Of a stretch of DNA of 34,038 nt, positions 1 to 8,279 are shown piece by piece. A program made the position numbers and the translations under genes. Location: the NCBI GenBank assembly GCA_015039365.1, contig WION01000557.1, positions 1-34,038 on the forward strand. Reading direction: 5' to 3'. How positions within the stretch are numbered: position 1 is the first letter of the stretch; every line of letters starts with the position of its first letter. The notes under the pieces were generated by a model, which worked only from the letters and a program-made list of their open reading frames with translations, ran no database searches and had not been told where the DNA came from. Source of the stretch: Amanita rubescens. Taxonomy: Eukaryota > Basidiomycota > Agaricomycetes > Agaricales > Amanitaceae.

Positions 1-1188
1 CGGCGTGACATATTTGTCTAGTTTGCTTCGTGAGCCGCCTGAAGAAACACTAGAAATAGAATATTACGAACGCTTAGTCCAGCTATTCGATTACCAGTAC
101 GTATTCATTTATTCGTGATGATCCTCATACTAATATGCCAGGGATGACTTAAATACAGAAATTTTCCACCACACGAATCCAGATAATGTGACTCAACGTG
201 ACAGGACACGATCCATTGAAGCGAAGCGCCGCATGCGATCGAAAGGCGCGATAACTGCCTTAAGCGGGTCCATGAGCTTGAGATTAAACTCAAAGTCATG
301 CGGCGTTGGGAACGGGGCTCCGAGGAGTGGAATGCGGCAGCGAAGAAGGTTGTACTTCGTGAATACCGGAAGGCTGTCGATAGGCTAGAGAGCCTTGCCG
401 TCTCGCGGATCTCAGAGCTATCAAAAATGAACGAATCGCAAATATGCAAGTTCTGTTCTACATTATGATGTGTCTTTGTCTCATAATGGAGTTCAGGTTA
501 TAATCTACGCAATCACATTTCGGCTGGTGTTAAAGCACGGTCAAAGACTATCAGGACAGCATTGGAAAAGTACAACGAGGCAGCAGCCGCTCTCAATCCC
601 GCCGCGCCGGAGCTCACCTGGAAAATGGTTGTCGAGTATGCCGTCCTCGCAGACTTCGACCTCCTCCGTGATGTGAGACAAGATGTTCGTAAGAGCCGTG
701 GGCGTCGTCTACAAACCGGCTTCTCCGAGATCAATACTTCAAACTGGAGCGTGCTCGCGAGGAGATAGACAGGCTGAACATTGAAATTCGCCGCGTCATC
801 ACATACATAGCAGACGAAGCTATATTCTTGCAGATGATTGAAGAAGCTGTGGCGGCTGACGACGCCCGATTGGCTCATCAGATTACTCTTTATGGCCTAG
901 AGCGTGGGCGATCAAATGCTGTGCATATCAAGCGCTTCGCCAAACTGGCAAAGGATCCTGGCTTTACAGGCAACGTCCGGCTTGGGCAAAGTATTCACCA
1001 ACCCTTCCTAGGCCCTTCCGGACATTTGAGCCAAGGTATCAATGACGATGCTGACACCGGTGAGGACGATGCCGATGACGAAGACGACGAGGAAGAAGGA
1101 AGCAGAGGAAGAAGAGGCAGCTTATGATATTGCATACAAAGTGCTCAAGGTATCTTCTGATGCCTATACAGAAGACGATGACTTGTAG
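1..1188 (+). pseudogene. KDZ (Kyakuja-Dileera-Zisupton) transposase, 3' end, broken
   Basis: This is the C-terminal part of a KDZ-type DNA transposase, a class common in mushroom genomes. The pieces follow the usual order. Frame 1 from about 301 gives RRWERGSEEWNAAAKK and then LSKMN. After a gap near 450-497 (probably an intron, though the phase does not fit cleanly) come LEKYNEAAAALNPAAPELTW and ADFDLLRDVRQDVR. The frame then shifts near 700-725, and frame 0 continues with YFKLERAREEIDRLNIEIRR and ALAHQ-like and PGFTG motifs. A second shift near 1100 restores an acidic tail ending in EDDDL at the stop at 1186-1188. Two frameshifts make it a dead copy. The 5' part lies outside the window, so terminal repeats cannot be judged. 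Confidence 0.85.
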
Positions 1189-1395
1189 TCAGTAACGAAA
1201 AACTTAGCAATAACACAAGTCCTTTACCATATATGATGATGATACAATTTGGCATGTGCAGAATCTTTAAGTTGTATTACATAAGAGAAATGTGATGTCC
1301 CCGTGGTACTAAGTTGGTAGGGGCAGAAATAACCGAAATTCAACTTAATAATTAACGAGAATTATTGAAAGTGAGAGATTAAGCGAAGAAGCTCG

Positions 1396-1438
1396 CTAAC
1401 TAGCAAGGGACACAGGGCCTGTGTCCCCGGCTAATTAG
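1396..1438. repeat. Nested hairpin straddling the stop of the long ORF
   Basis: An inner 10-bp perfect stem, GGGACACAGG with CCTGTGTCCC, has a one-base loop at 1417. An outer arm pair, CTAACTAGC with GCTAATTAG, has one mismatch and two-base bulges on each side. It overlaps the stop codon of the minus-strand ORF (1435-1437), so in that transcript it would lie at the start of the 3' UTR. It could act in 3' end formation or RNA processing, but it may equally be just the strongest member of the hairpin set that fills this locus. Confidence 0.65.
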
Positions 1439-4400
1439 CAGTTGATTGCCGGCTTAACAGGTGGCTGAGATGATGCGGGTTCGAATTGCGGATGAGAGAG
1501 CAAAGAACTCTCTGTTGTATACTCATGTGTGTACGATCCTGCGTTCACAGTCCCTCCCCCACTAACGACATCATGAAGACATCGTTCAAGGTCTCCGTCG
1601 TCGGAATACCTCAACATGTCACCAGATGCAAGGTCTGGCTGATGAGGAGAAGGAGCGTGCGGAGAACGGGCCGACGAGAGCATTGGCAACAAGGGGTTCA
1701 CCGAGGAAGCAGGTGAGTGTGAGCGCACACTCATAGTGTCATTACTGACTAAACTCGGCTCTCGAAGCGGAGCTATCGCGTTCTTGGACTGCCGAAGCGC
1801 ACCAGCAGCGTTGTCTGCTACCGAGGCTTCTTGCAGGACAGCGAGACATACGACACCGTCCTGAATGGCATCTGATTCCCACCCAAGATTCTCGCGAGAG
1901 GAGCATCCCCAAATTTCCATCAGAGCGGGCCAGACCGGCTCTCCTGAGACCTCTATGGTCCTTAGACGCTCGTCTGAGCATCTAGTAGCCTCGATGGCTC
2001 GTTTAGACTGTCGCGGCTTCATTTCCGGACTGTCTACGACTGGAGCAGTGAAGGCTGAAGCCAGCAGTTCAGGGCCTTCCTCTGACAATGAGTGGGAGAG
2101 CTTTGGACTCTCGGGATGACGAACAGGCGGGGCATGTGCTACGCTCGCCTTCATTTCTTTGCCGACAACATCTACTAATTCTAGATGTCGCATCTCGTCT
2201 CTTATTGAGGCACACTCCAACAGCTTGTCGGGCGGCTCCTTTGGACTACGACGAGGAAATTCATCAAACGCGGAAAAACGACGATCTCGGCGCTCTCGGA
2301 TATAAGCAGCCGCTCTTGTGAGCTGCCCTTCCCCCCCAATAGAAGAGGGAAAGACAAAAGGGTTAGACCGCTCGAGAGCGGTCTCAAGACTTGGTAAGCG
2401 AGCTATACTCGCTACTAAATTCATATTGACGACGTTTCGATCAAGTCGTCTTGATATCACCTCAACGGGCGGCATCAGGGTATCCGAAGGTCGCTGAGGG
2501 GGTATAGCATGCGTAGGAAGAACGGACAGGGTAGTGGGAGCGAACACGTGTAATGCTGGGCTTGCTGAGGCCGAAGGTGAGGAGGAAACCTCACTATCGT
2601 GCTGTATACCGCTAATGGAGCTTAGAGCCTGTCGTTCTTCTGCCATCACACCTGGAGGGGGTGCAATCAGGGCCCTCTCATCAGAAGGTCCTTCGGAGAA
2701 GTTAGGACACTTTAACAAGCGTTCTAAAGCATGGGTAGACGGTGGTTCACCAGACCGTGGGATATCGGTTTCATTTGAAACTCTCGTAGGAGCCTTTTTC
2801 TCTCGGTGAGTAGCAGCACTTGCCAGTCGTCCGCTATTGGAGATGCACGACGTCTCTGGCGTCAGAAACTCGGGAGAGGAAGGTGAGACCCCATCCACGT
2901 GAGGATGGGCGTGACAGGCCGGAATCGAAGGGGCAGGCACAGACTTCTGTAGCAAAGGAGGTACGTTGACGACTGGCATCTCATTTGATTCCTTTATCTT
3001 ATTGACAATGGTCTCAGGAGCCCGTCGTTTCTCCCCCACTTTAGGCGAAGAAGAAAGGGTTGAGGCTTGCTTGAGAGCAGGCCTTGTAGTTGCATTAGAA
3101 CGTTCTTTAGAGCGTTCTAGACCACCTGTGGGAGGCGGTTCACCAAACTGCAGAGCAACCATTTTTACTGAGGCTCTGGTACGAGCTTCATTCGCTTGGC
3201 GAGTGTTGGCACTCGCTAATCGTTTCTTATTGCCAACGTTTAGATCACGTCGTCTGGGCACTGGTGGTATCGGGTCATCCAAGGGCAGGAAGGGAAGCAA
3301 GGCGCTCGAAGGCATCACGGAAGGGGTAGACGGAGCAGGAGCTTGCAGTGCGAAGACTCCTGGGGTATTTGGCGAGTGTTGAACGTCCTCCTTTTCTTCC
3401 TTCTGGATGCTGACGACAGCGTTAGGTTCCCGTCGTCTCTCCTCCACCTTGGTTGAGAGAGAAGCCAGGGCTTGCCTATTAACAGGCCCTATAGCCACAT
3501 TAGAATGCTCATCAGAGCGTTCTATATCGCCCGCAGACGGCATTTTACCAAACCGCCAGGCGACAGTTTTCAACGAGACTCTCGTGAGAGTCTCAGCTTC
3601 CCGGTGAGTGTCTACGCTCATCACTCGACGCATATTGATGATGTTTGAGGTGCGTCGCGTAGAGGTCACCCGGAGAGAGGAAATGACTCCATCTTTGGAG
3701 GCAGGAGCAGGAGGGGTCCGTATAGAGAAGATGGGTAGGGATTTCAGCAGTGTGGGGGCTGCCTTGGACGCAGGTGAGTGAGCGTCTTCCTGTTCTTCGT
3801 TCTGGATACTGAAGACGATGACAGGTTCTCGTCGTCTCTCCTCCACCTCAGTTGAGAACAGATTCACCGGGGCTTGCTCAATAGTGAGCCCTGGGCGCGC
3901 GTTAGAACACTCGTTTGAGTGTTCTATAATGCCGTCAGATGGTATGTTACTAAACGGCTGGGTAGCGGCTTTAGACGAGATTCTAGAATGAGTCTCAACC
4001 TGTCGATCAGAAACCGCTAGCGACGGCATGTTGCCCGCTCGGGTTGAAGAAGGTCCGAGGGAGACTCGAGAGGGAGTCTCCTTCTTTTGGTGAGATGTCT
4101 TGTTCACTTCTCGACGTGTGTTGACGGCGTTTGACGTGTGCCGCATCGAAATCACCCCGGAAGACCGAGAAGTTCCGTCTTTGGATGAAGGAGCAGGAGA
4201 GGCCCGTATAGAGGAGACGGGTGTGGGCTTCAGCAGCGTGAGGGCTGCCTTAGGCGTAGGTGAGTACTTGGCCGCACTCATTGTTTCCCTAGCTTGGCTA
4301 ACCTCCTTCCTTCTCGTAGCTGGCGCTTTCATGATAGCACAAGCTTTTGCGTGTTTCGGAAATGCTGGATTCAGGACAACTCCGTTGGAGGGCTCTACGC

Positions 4401-4749
4401 CCATTAGAGAGCTTCCCTTAGGGGACTCTCTACTTAGAACGACCGTATTCAATCGTTCTAACGGTTTCACGCACACACTGAGGCGAGGCTGATGCCGTGA
4501 GATGGCATCCGTAGATGCCGTTTCTGAGACGGACTTGACGGGTATGCGCTTGGGCTTCAGTGGTGTACTCCCGACAGATAGCCTCATTGAGGATCTGTTT
4601 CGTGTGCGTTTAGCCTCACGTTCGATCTCAAGTAATTCCTTACAACGGAAGTCACTGTACTTCTGTTCATATCGTGCGTAAAGCTCTCGTTCCAGGGAGC
4701 TTAGTTCTCCCTCGTAAAAGGCTACGAGCCGGTCATGATCGGCCTGCAT
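1435..4749 (-). CDS. Long disordered protein with degenerate internal repeats
   Basis: One uninterrupted frame of about 1,100 codons. I use the ATG at 4747-4749; the frame is open one codon further to a GTG. I recognise no catalytic domain. Residues 1-50 look like a charged coiled-coil (LSSLERELYARYEQ). The rest is rich in S, P, R, E and A and is probably disordered. About five diverged units of 110-130 residues can be seen. They share the blocks ET/A-x-T/S-RVS, ERS-x-ERSN, VEERRREP and a proline-rich PAPSxP stretch. No signal peptide or membrane segment is visible. The length of the open frame and its copy-by-copy protein-level similarity argue that it is or was translated. An unrecorded mobile or multicopy origin is possible. 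The function is unknown. Confidence 0.6.
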   Translation of the reverse strand: MQADHDRLVAFYEGELSSLERELYARYEQKYSDFRCKELLEIEREAKRTRNRSSMRLSVGSTPLKPKRIPVKSVSETASTDAISRHQPRLSVCVKPLERLNTVVLSRESPKGSSLMGVEPSNGVVLNPAFPKHAKACAIMKAPATRRKEVSQARETMSAAKYSPTPKAALTLLKPTPVSSIRASPAPSSKDGTSRSSGVISMRHTSNAVNTRREVNKTSHQKKETPSRVSLGPSSTRAGNMPSLAVSDRQVETHSRISSKAATQPFSNIPSDGIIEHSNECSNARPGLTIEQAPVNLFSTEVEERRREPVIVFSIQNEEQEDAHSPASKAAPTLLKSLPIFSIRTPPAPASKDGVISSLRVTSTRRTSNIINMRRVMSVDTHREAETLTRVSLKTVAWRFGKMPSAGDIERSDEHSNVAIGPVNRQALASLSTKVEERRREPNAVVSIQKEEKEDVQHSPNTPGVFALQAPAPSTPSVMPSSALLPFLPLDDPIPPVPRRRDLNVGNKKRLASANTRQANEARTRASVKMVALQFGEPPPTGGLERSKERSNATTRPALKQASTLSSSPKVGEKRRAPETIVNKIKESNEMPVVNVPPLLQKSVPAPSIPACHAHPHVDGVSPSSPEFLTPETSCISNSGRLASAATHREKKAPTRVSNETDIPRSGEPPSTHALERLLKCPNFSEGPSDERALIAPPPGVMAEERQALSSISGIQHDSEVSSSPSASASPALHVFAPTTLSVLPTHAIPPQRPSDTLMPPVEVISRRLDRNVVNMNLVASIARLPSLETALERSNPFVFPSSIGGEGQLTRAAAYIRERRDRRFSAFDEFPRRSPKEPPDKLLECASIRDEMRHLELVDVVGKEMKASVAHAPPVRHPESPKLSHSLSEEGPELLASAFTAPVVDSPEMKPRQSKRAIEATRCSDERLRTIEVSGEPVWPALMEIWGCSSRENLGWESDAIQDGVVCLAVLQEASVADNAAGALRQSKNAIAPLREPSLVSNDTMSVRSHSPASSVNPLLPMLSSARSPHAPSPHQPDLASGDMLRYSDDGDLERCLHDVVSGGGTVNAGSYTHEYTTESSLLSHPQFEPASSQPPVKPAINC

Positions 4750-4854
4750 CACGCAGTGTTACAAACGTACGTCATGGCCTATCTTTTCATCTTATCATCT
4801 ATGTCATCCCTCCTATGTCATCGTTGCATATGCGTTCCTTCTGGAACATTCATC

Positions 4855-4950
4855 GTTTATCATATGCTATTTCATTTTATCACATGCATGTCGATTATCA
4901 CATGTAAACCGTTTCATTATCAAATGCGACCGTTTCGTTATCACATGCAT
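4855..4950. repeat. Degenerate tandem repeat, unit about 20-22 bp (TTATCACATG)
   Basis: Four to five units built on TTATCAyATGC recur at about 21-bp spacing just upstream of the long minus-strand ORF. Variants include TTATCATATG, TTATCACATG and TTATCAAATG, several with CCGTTTC between them. The position fits the 5' region of that gene, so repeated protein-binding sites are possible. Simple minisatellite drift explains it equally well. A TATA-like stretch lies near 4972-4991. Confidence 0.55.
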
Positions 4951-5159
4951 TCCTACTTACTATATTTGCGTATATACTTTGTACTATATAAGACACGCAA
5001 ATATACGACTAGACTTCAGTCTAGTTTTAACAGTCAAAATCTGTCTCATTATCGTCCAAGATCCCTTGAGGACTTGTCCGATAATACCCTTAACCCTTGA
5101 ACGTTCTTAAGTGCCGGAATTCCCTTGAGGAACCTACGGTACCTGATGAGCTTGACTTG

Positions 5160-5573
5160 TCAGTGAACGAACAAACGTAACACGCAGCGCTGTTCTATGG
5201 GGTTGGGCTCATGCCAAGCCATATCCATGATCCTCGGGTGAGACGCGTGAAAGATGGAGAGCTCCCGTTTCAGGGTCTCTCGTTCACGTTGGTAGTCAGT
5301 TAGAGCCTTCGGGTAGAAGTGCTCTATGTATTTTGAGAAGCTCAAGGGAGCTTCCCAGGAGCCTGGGTCCTTTCGGAGACAAGACTCGGGGGGGTCTTTG
5401 GTGTTGTAGGAGCTTCGGGAAGCTCCTAGTTGCGAGACGAGTCTCGTATTTTGAGACTCAGCCTGAATAGGCATGTTGAGATTTCCTTTATCGGGATTTG
5501 AGGCTATGCCTCGATACACTCTATTGAAAGTGTAAAAAAGTGTCACGATTATATCGTGATAATGTCTCGCCAC
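5160..5573 (-). CDS. Hypothetical protein, hairpin-rich frame
   Basis: A frame of 137 codons in the same orientation as the long ORF at 1435-4749 and about 400 bp upstream of it. No known domain is seen. The C-terminal part, with ALTDYQRERETLKREL, resembles the N-terminal coiled-coil of the long protein (VAFYEGELSSLERELY). This piece may therefore be a decayed partial duplicate or an upstream exon of the same locus. It carries stems at 5354-5367, 5407-5428, 5439-5459 and 5543-5559. I found no convincing splice junction that joins the two frames. Confidence 0.3.
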   Translation of the reverse strand: MARHYHDIIVTLFYTFNRVYRGIASNPDKGNLNMPIQAESQNTRLVSQLGASRSSYNTKDPPESCLRKDPGSWEAPLSFSKYIEHFYPKALTDYQRERETLKRELSIFHASHPRIMDMAWHEPNPIEQRCVLRLFVH

Positions 5574-5804
5574 TCGAAGTACACTGAATCAAGTTGTATT
5601 GTTCGTGTATCGAGTAGAGAGTAAGTTGTTTGTACATGTTGGTGATGCGCTCTATAGGTCGCGCATCACATCAGTCACGAATACTATATATGGTAACTAG
5701 GAATATATACAAGATGGAGAGAGATCGAGCACGGTAACGGGCTACCCGTTACACCAGGAGTCCTCAGGAGTCCACAAGGAACGCATGGGGGATAGTGTTT
5801 TAAA

Positions 5805-6008
5805 GTCCGGTCCAGTCCGGTCTTTATGGCCTTTTTAGGAAAGACCGAGACCGGACCGGTCCCAGGGTGTCCCTGATATCAAAAAGACCGGAACCGGACC
5901 GCTTAAGCCTACCGCTAGACCGGTCTAAATTCAGAAAAAAGACCGGTTAGGACCGGTCTGGACCAGGACCGGTCTTGGACCAGTCTTGGACCAGTCTAGA
6001 CCAGTCCT
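5805..6008. mobile_element. Palindromic MITE-like element rich in GGTC/GACC
   Basis: About 200 bp made almost wholly of GTCCGGTC, ACCGGTCC and GACCGGTC words in both orientations, with a short unrelated core. The left end reads GTCCGGTCCAGTCCGGTC. The right end reads as its imperfect inverse (GACCAGTCTAGACCAGTCC). A related element lies at 8058-8218. The structure suits a non-autonomous foldback element. No target-site duplication was clear. Confidence 0.55.
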
Positions 6009-6114
6009 TACATTGTTTTCCATGTCCCTATGGCTCCCATACAATTAATTGCAATGTTGAAATTGATGAAAGACAACATAAATATCAATATAATAGTATA
6101 AGCCATGCCATCAC

Positions 6115-6445
6115 ATGTGCCAAACCCAGTGTTGCTAACCCTCACCCTCTCATATCCTATCACACCCAACTGCACTCCAGGTAAGTCAGGAGAGTGCCAA
6201 ACATTGCCAAAGAGATCACCAAAGAGATCACCAAAGAGAGAATGAAACCCATTGTTGCTGACCCTCACCCTCCCACTGATAAACTATATGCCATTGGACC
6301 AACTGCACCCTCTCATACACCCTCTCACACCCACCTGCACTCTAGGGAAGCCACATGAACCATTTTTGACAATACTAGGAGACTGCCAAACATAGCCAAA
6401 GAGAGTGCCAAAGAGAGTGCCAAAGAGAGTGCCAAAGAGAGTCCC
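6115..6445. repeat. Duplicated ~190-bp segment with 12-bp GCCAAAGAGAGT array
   Basis: Two adjacent segments share GTTGCTrACCCTCACCCTC, a CACACCCAmCTGCACTC stretch and a run of CCAAAGAG repeats. The first segment is 6115-6245 and the second runs from about 6255 to 6445. In the second, four perfect copies of GCCAAAGAGAGT occupy 6395-6442. In the first, the 12-bp unit reads CCAAAGAGATCA. This is plain tandem expansion. No coding frame here looks real. Confidence 0.65.
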
Positions 6446-6724
6446 AAGATCATACTACCTCAAATGTTAGCCATTTCCTATAGCTGATGGGTCAAAAAAT
6501 AACTTGGATGTACTACATCAGGAAACACAAACAATGCTACCACAAGCTACATAGCTTACATAGCATGTGTAGTTTGGTAGACAAGTCCCATGTCTGTAGC
6601 AGCAGGTAGAACAGGTAGTTAGTACATAGCAACTGGTACTTCTACATAGTTGTCTGTAGATAGCTGGTAGAACATGATAGAACATACTATTCACCTGGAA
6701 TTTGTGATTCAAAAATGTTAATTC

Positions 6725-6885
6725 TATTCTTATATTTCTATTTCTATTTCTATCCTATATTAAGTTTGTACTTTAGTGGCCTTTAAATGTTTGCACTGTT
6801 AGGGAATTGAACTCTCAACCTCACACATGTCACATGTCACAAGCTAGCTACATTACAACTTTACCACTACACTATAAGGCTATGA
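6725..6885 (-). mobile_element. Possible tRNA-derived SINE with pol III promoter boxes
   Basis: On the minus strand, TAGTGTAGTGG (6864-6874) matches the A-box consensus. AGTTCAATTCC (6803-6813) matches the B-box at 9 of 11 positions, with 50 bp between them. Downstream, the sequence ends in a short simple repeat built on ATAGAAATAGAAATA (6731-6765), like a SINE tail. The acceptor and T stems do not pair properly, so it is not a working tRNA. It lies inside the TIR element at 6513-7864. Confidence 0.35.
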
Positions 6886-7019
6886 ATAACTCTCACCACA
6901 ATTTACTCAAATACCATCCATTCCCAACATCCACTTCAACATCCACAGTGCACCTTGCCTCCACTGCACCTCCCAGGCTTCCTATGGGCCCCTAGCCTGC
7001 CTCCACTGATCTTCTTCAT

Positions 7020-7460
7020 GCACATATCTTAGTGAGAGGATGGGTGGAGGAATGGAGGAATGAGGAGGTTATGAGATGGGGTATGGGGGAATGGGGAAGA
7101 GCCTAGGGGTCTGGGGGAATGGGGAAAGTGGGAATGGGTGGGGAAGAGGGGTATGCTACTACTAGGAGATTGGAGAAATTTGGTAGGTGTAGGAGTGGGA
7201 GTGGGTGAGAGGTGAGAGGTGATGAGGGGGTTGGAAGTGGGTGAGAGGTGAGAGGTGAGAGGTGATGAAGGGGGGAAGTAGGAGTGGGGATAAGGAGTGT
7301 GGAAGATTGGGGAAAGGGGGAGGCCCAGGTGTGGGTGAATGTGTGGTGAAAGGAAGACTTGTTGGGGGAAGGGGAACTTAGGGGGGGTGAGGGTGAGGGT
7401 GAGAGCAAGGGTGGTGGGTAGGTGGGAGGGAGGAGTAAGAGAGGTGGGGTGTGAGTGTGG
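7020..7460. repeat. Purine-rich low-complexity tract (GGTGAGAGGTGA)
   Basis: A G-rich stretch dominated by GGGTGAGAGG and GGAATGGGG words, including GAGAGGTGAGAGGTGA runs near 7206-7265. It forms the core of the TIR element at 6513-7864. The long open frame on the opposite strand is only a read-through of proline/serine/leucine low complexity and is not a gene. Confidence 0.7.
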
Positions 7461-8057
7461 CTGTAGCCTGTACTAGGTGAGAGGAATAATAACTCAGCAA
7501 ATCCACTGACTTGTCCAAAAACCTCATTCACAACTCACCACAATCCACCATGCCACTACTATCATACATTATGTGCAAATAACTCTGTAAACACCAATTA
7601 CACATTTTCTATGTAGCATACAATAGGGCAAAAGAATTTATGTAGATAGTAGTAGACTTACTAGAATCTACATAGGATACTGTAGAACTTTTAAATCTAC
7701 ATGAATTCATTAAAATCTACATAAATTCATAAAAACTATAGCAGCCACATATGTAGTTTTACAGAAACTACCACAGCCTACCAGAGCTACATAATTCACC
7801 ACAGCCTACCAAAGCTACATAATTCATGCACTAACTACAGTAGAAAATGTGTTTCCTGATGTAGAACATAGTTGGATTAATCATGTTCAGAATTTCTTAC
7901 TTGGAGTGTTGCAACAACAATATTCACAAATTATATATAGCTTCAAACAAAAGTTACCATTGTAAGCTCAGATCTCAACCATTTTGGACGTTTGAGTGCT
8001 CAAAAAAAAAGCTAAAATATGGTAGAATACAACTGTATTGGTCACCCTTTACTATGA

Positions 8058-8218
8058 GCGGTCTAGACCGGTCTGGACCGGTCTTTTGTGGTTTTTTTGA
8101 TTTTAAAATTTTAAAAAGACCGGAACCAGACTGCCCTTGGACCTGCCAAGACCTGAGACCGCAGTCCGGTCCAAATCGGTCCTGGTCCAGTCCGGTTCCG
8201 GTCTTTTTCGGTCCTGCA
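8058..8218. mobile_element. Second GGTC/GACC palindromic element
   Basis: About 160 bp of the same word set as 5805-6008 (GACCGGTCTGGACCGGTC at the left, GTCCAGTCCGGTTCCGGTC at the right), with an A/T-rich core TTTTAAAATTTTAAAA in the middle. The ends are roughly inverted. With the first copy it brackets the 2-kb block that holds the TIR element at 6513-7864. Confidence 0.5.
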
Positions 8219-8279
8219 GGACTGGAAATAGAAACACTAGTGGGGGAAGGTAAAGACCTCAAATAGAGTTGAAAGGAGC

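Larger units (their letters stand above)
1346..5752. repeat. Locus saturated with short perfect inverted repeats (hairpins)
   Basis: Perfect stems recur every 50-150 bp, in coding and non-coding parts alike. Stems of 8 bp or more with loops of 1-10 nt: 1407-1427 (10 bp), 1714-1733 (8), 2365-2384 (9), 3575-3594 (9), 3903-3926 (10), 4060-4081 (8), 4434-4461 (9), 5407-5428 (10), 5642-5669 (9), 5734-5752 (8). Seven-bp stems: 1346-1365, 2168-2188, 2890-2909, 3096-3119, 3199-3216, 5008-5025, 5439-5459, 5543-5559. Six-bp stems: 2397-2413, 2577-2594, 4491-4509, 4504-4519, 5354-5367. Random sequence of this length should hold about 0.8 perfect stems of 8 bp or more with loops up to 12 nt (4400 x 12 / 65536). 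I count ten. The zone stops just before the element at 5805. Confidence 0.8.
6513..7864. mobile_element. Non-autonomous TIR DNA transposon, ~1.35 kb
   Basis: The ends are perfect inverted repeats of 17 bp: CTACATCAGGAAACACA at 6513-6529 and its complement at 7848-7864. Subterminal regions on both sides are full of CTACATA/TATGTAG words, as in elements whose transposase binds repeated subterminal sites. There is no transposase frame inside. The core is low complexity and holds a possible SINE. I could not settle a target-site duplication, so the superfamily is left open. Confidence 0.65.

Noticed and set aside
4100..4492. 130-codon plus-strand frame
   Set aside because: It is antisense to the long repetitive frame and arises from its hairpin-rich, biased sequence.
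6395..6442. CRISPR-like array
   Set aside because: The 12-bp units are contiguous with no spacers, in a eukaryotic repeat block.
6800..6885. Functional tRNA gene
   Set aside because: A- and B-box-like words are present, but the acceptor and T stems do not pair.
7103..7531. Long minus-strand frame rich in P, S and L
   Set aside because: It is a low-complexity read of a G-rich tract inside a TIR element, with no domain and no splice context.
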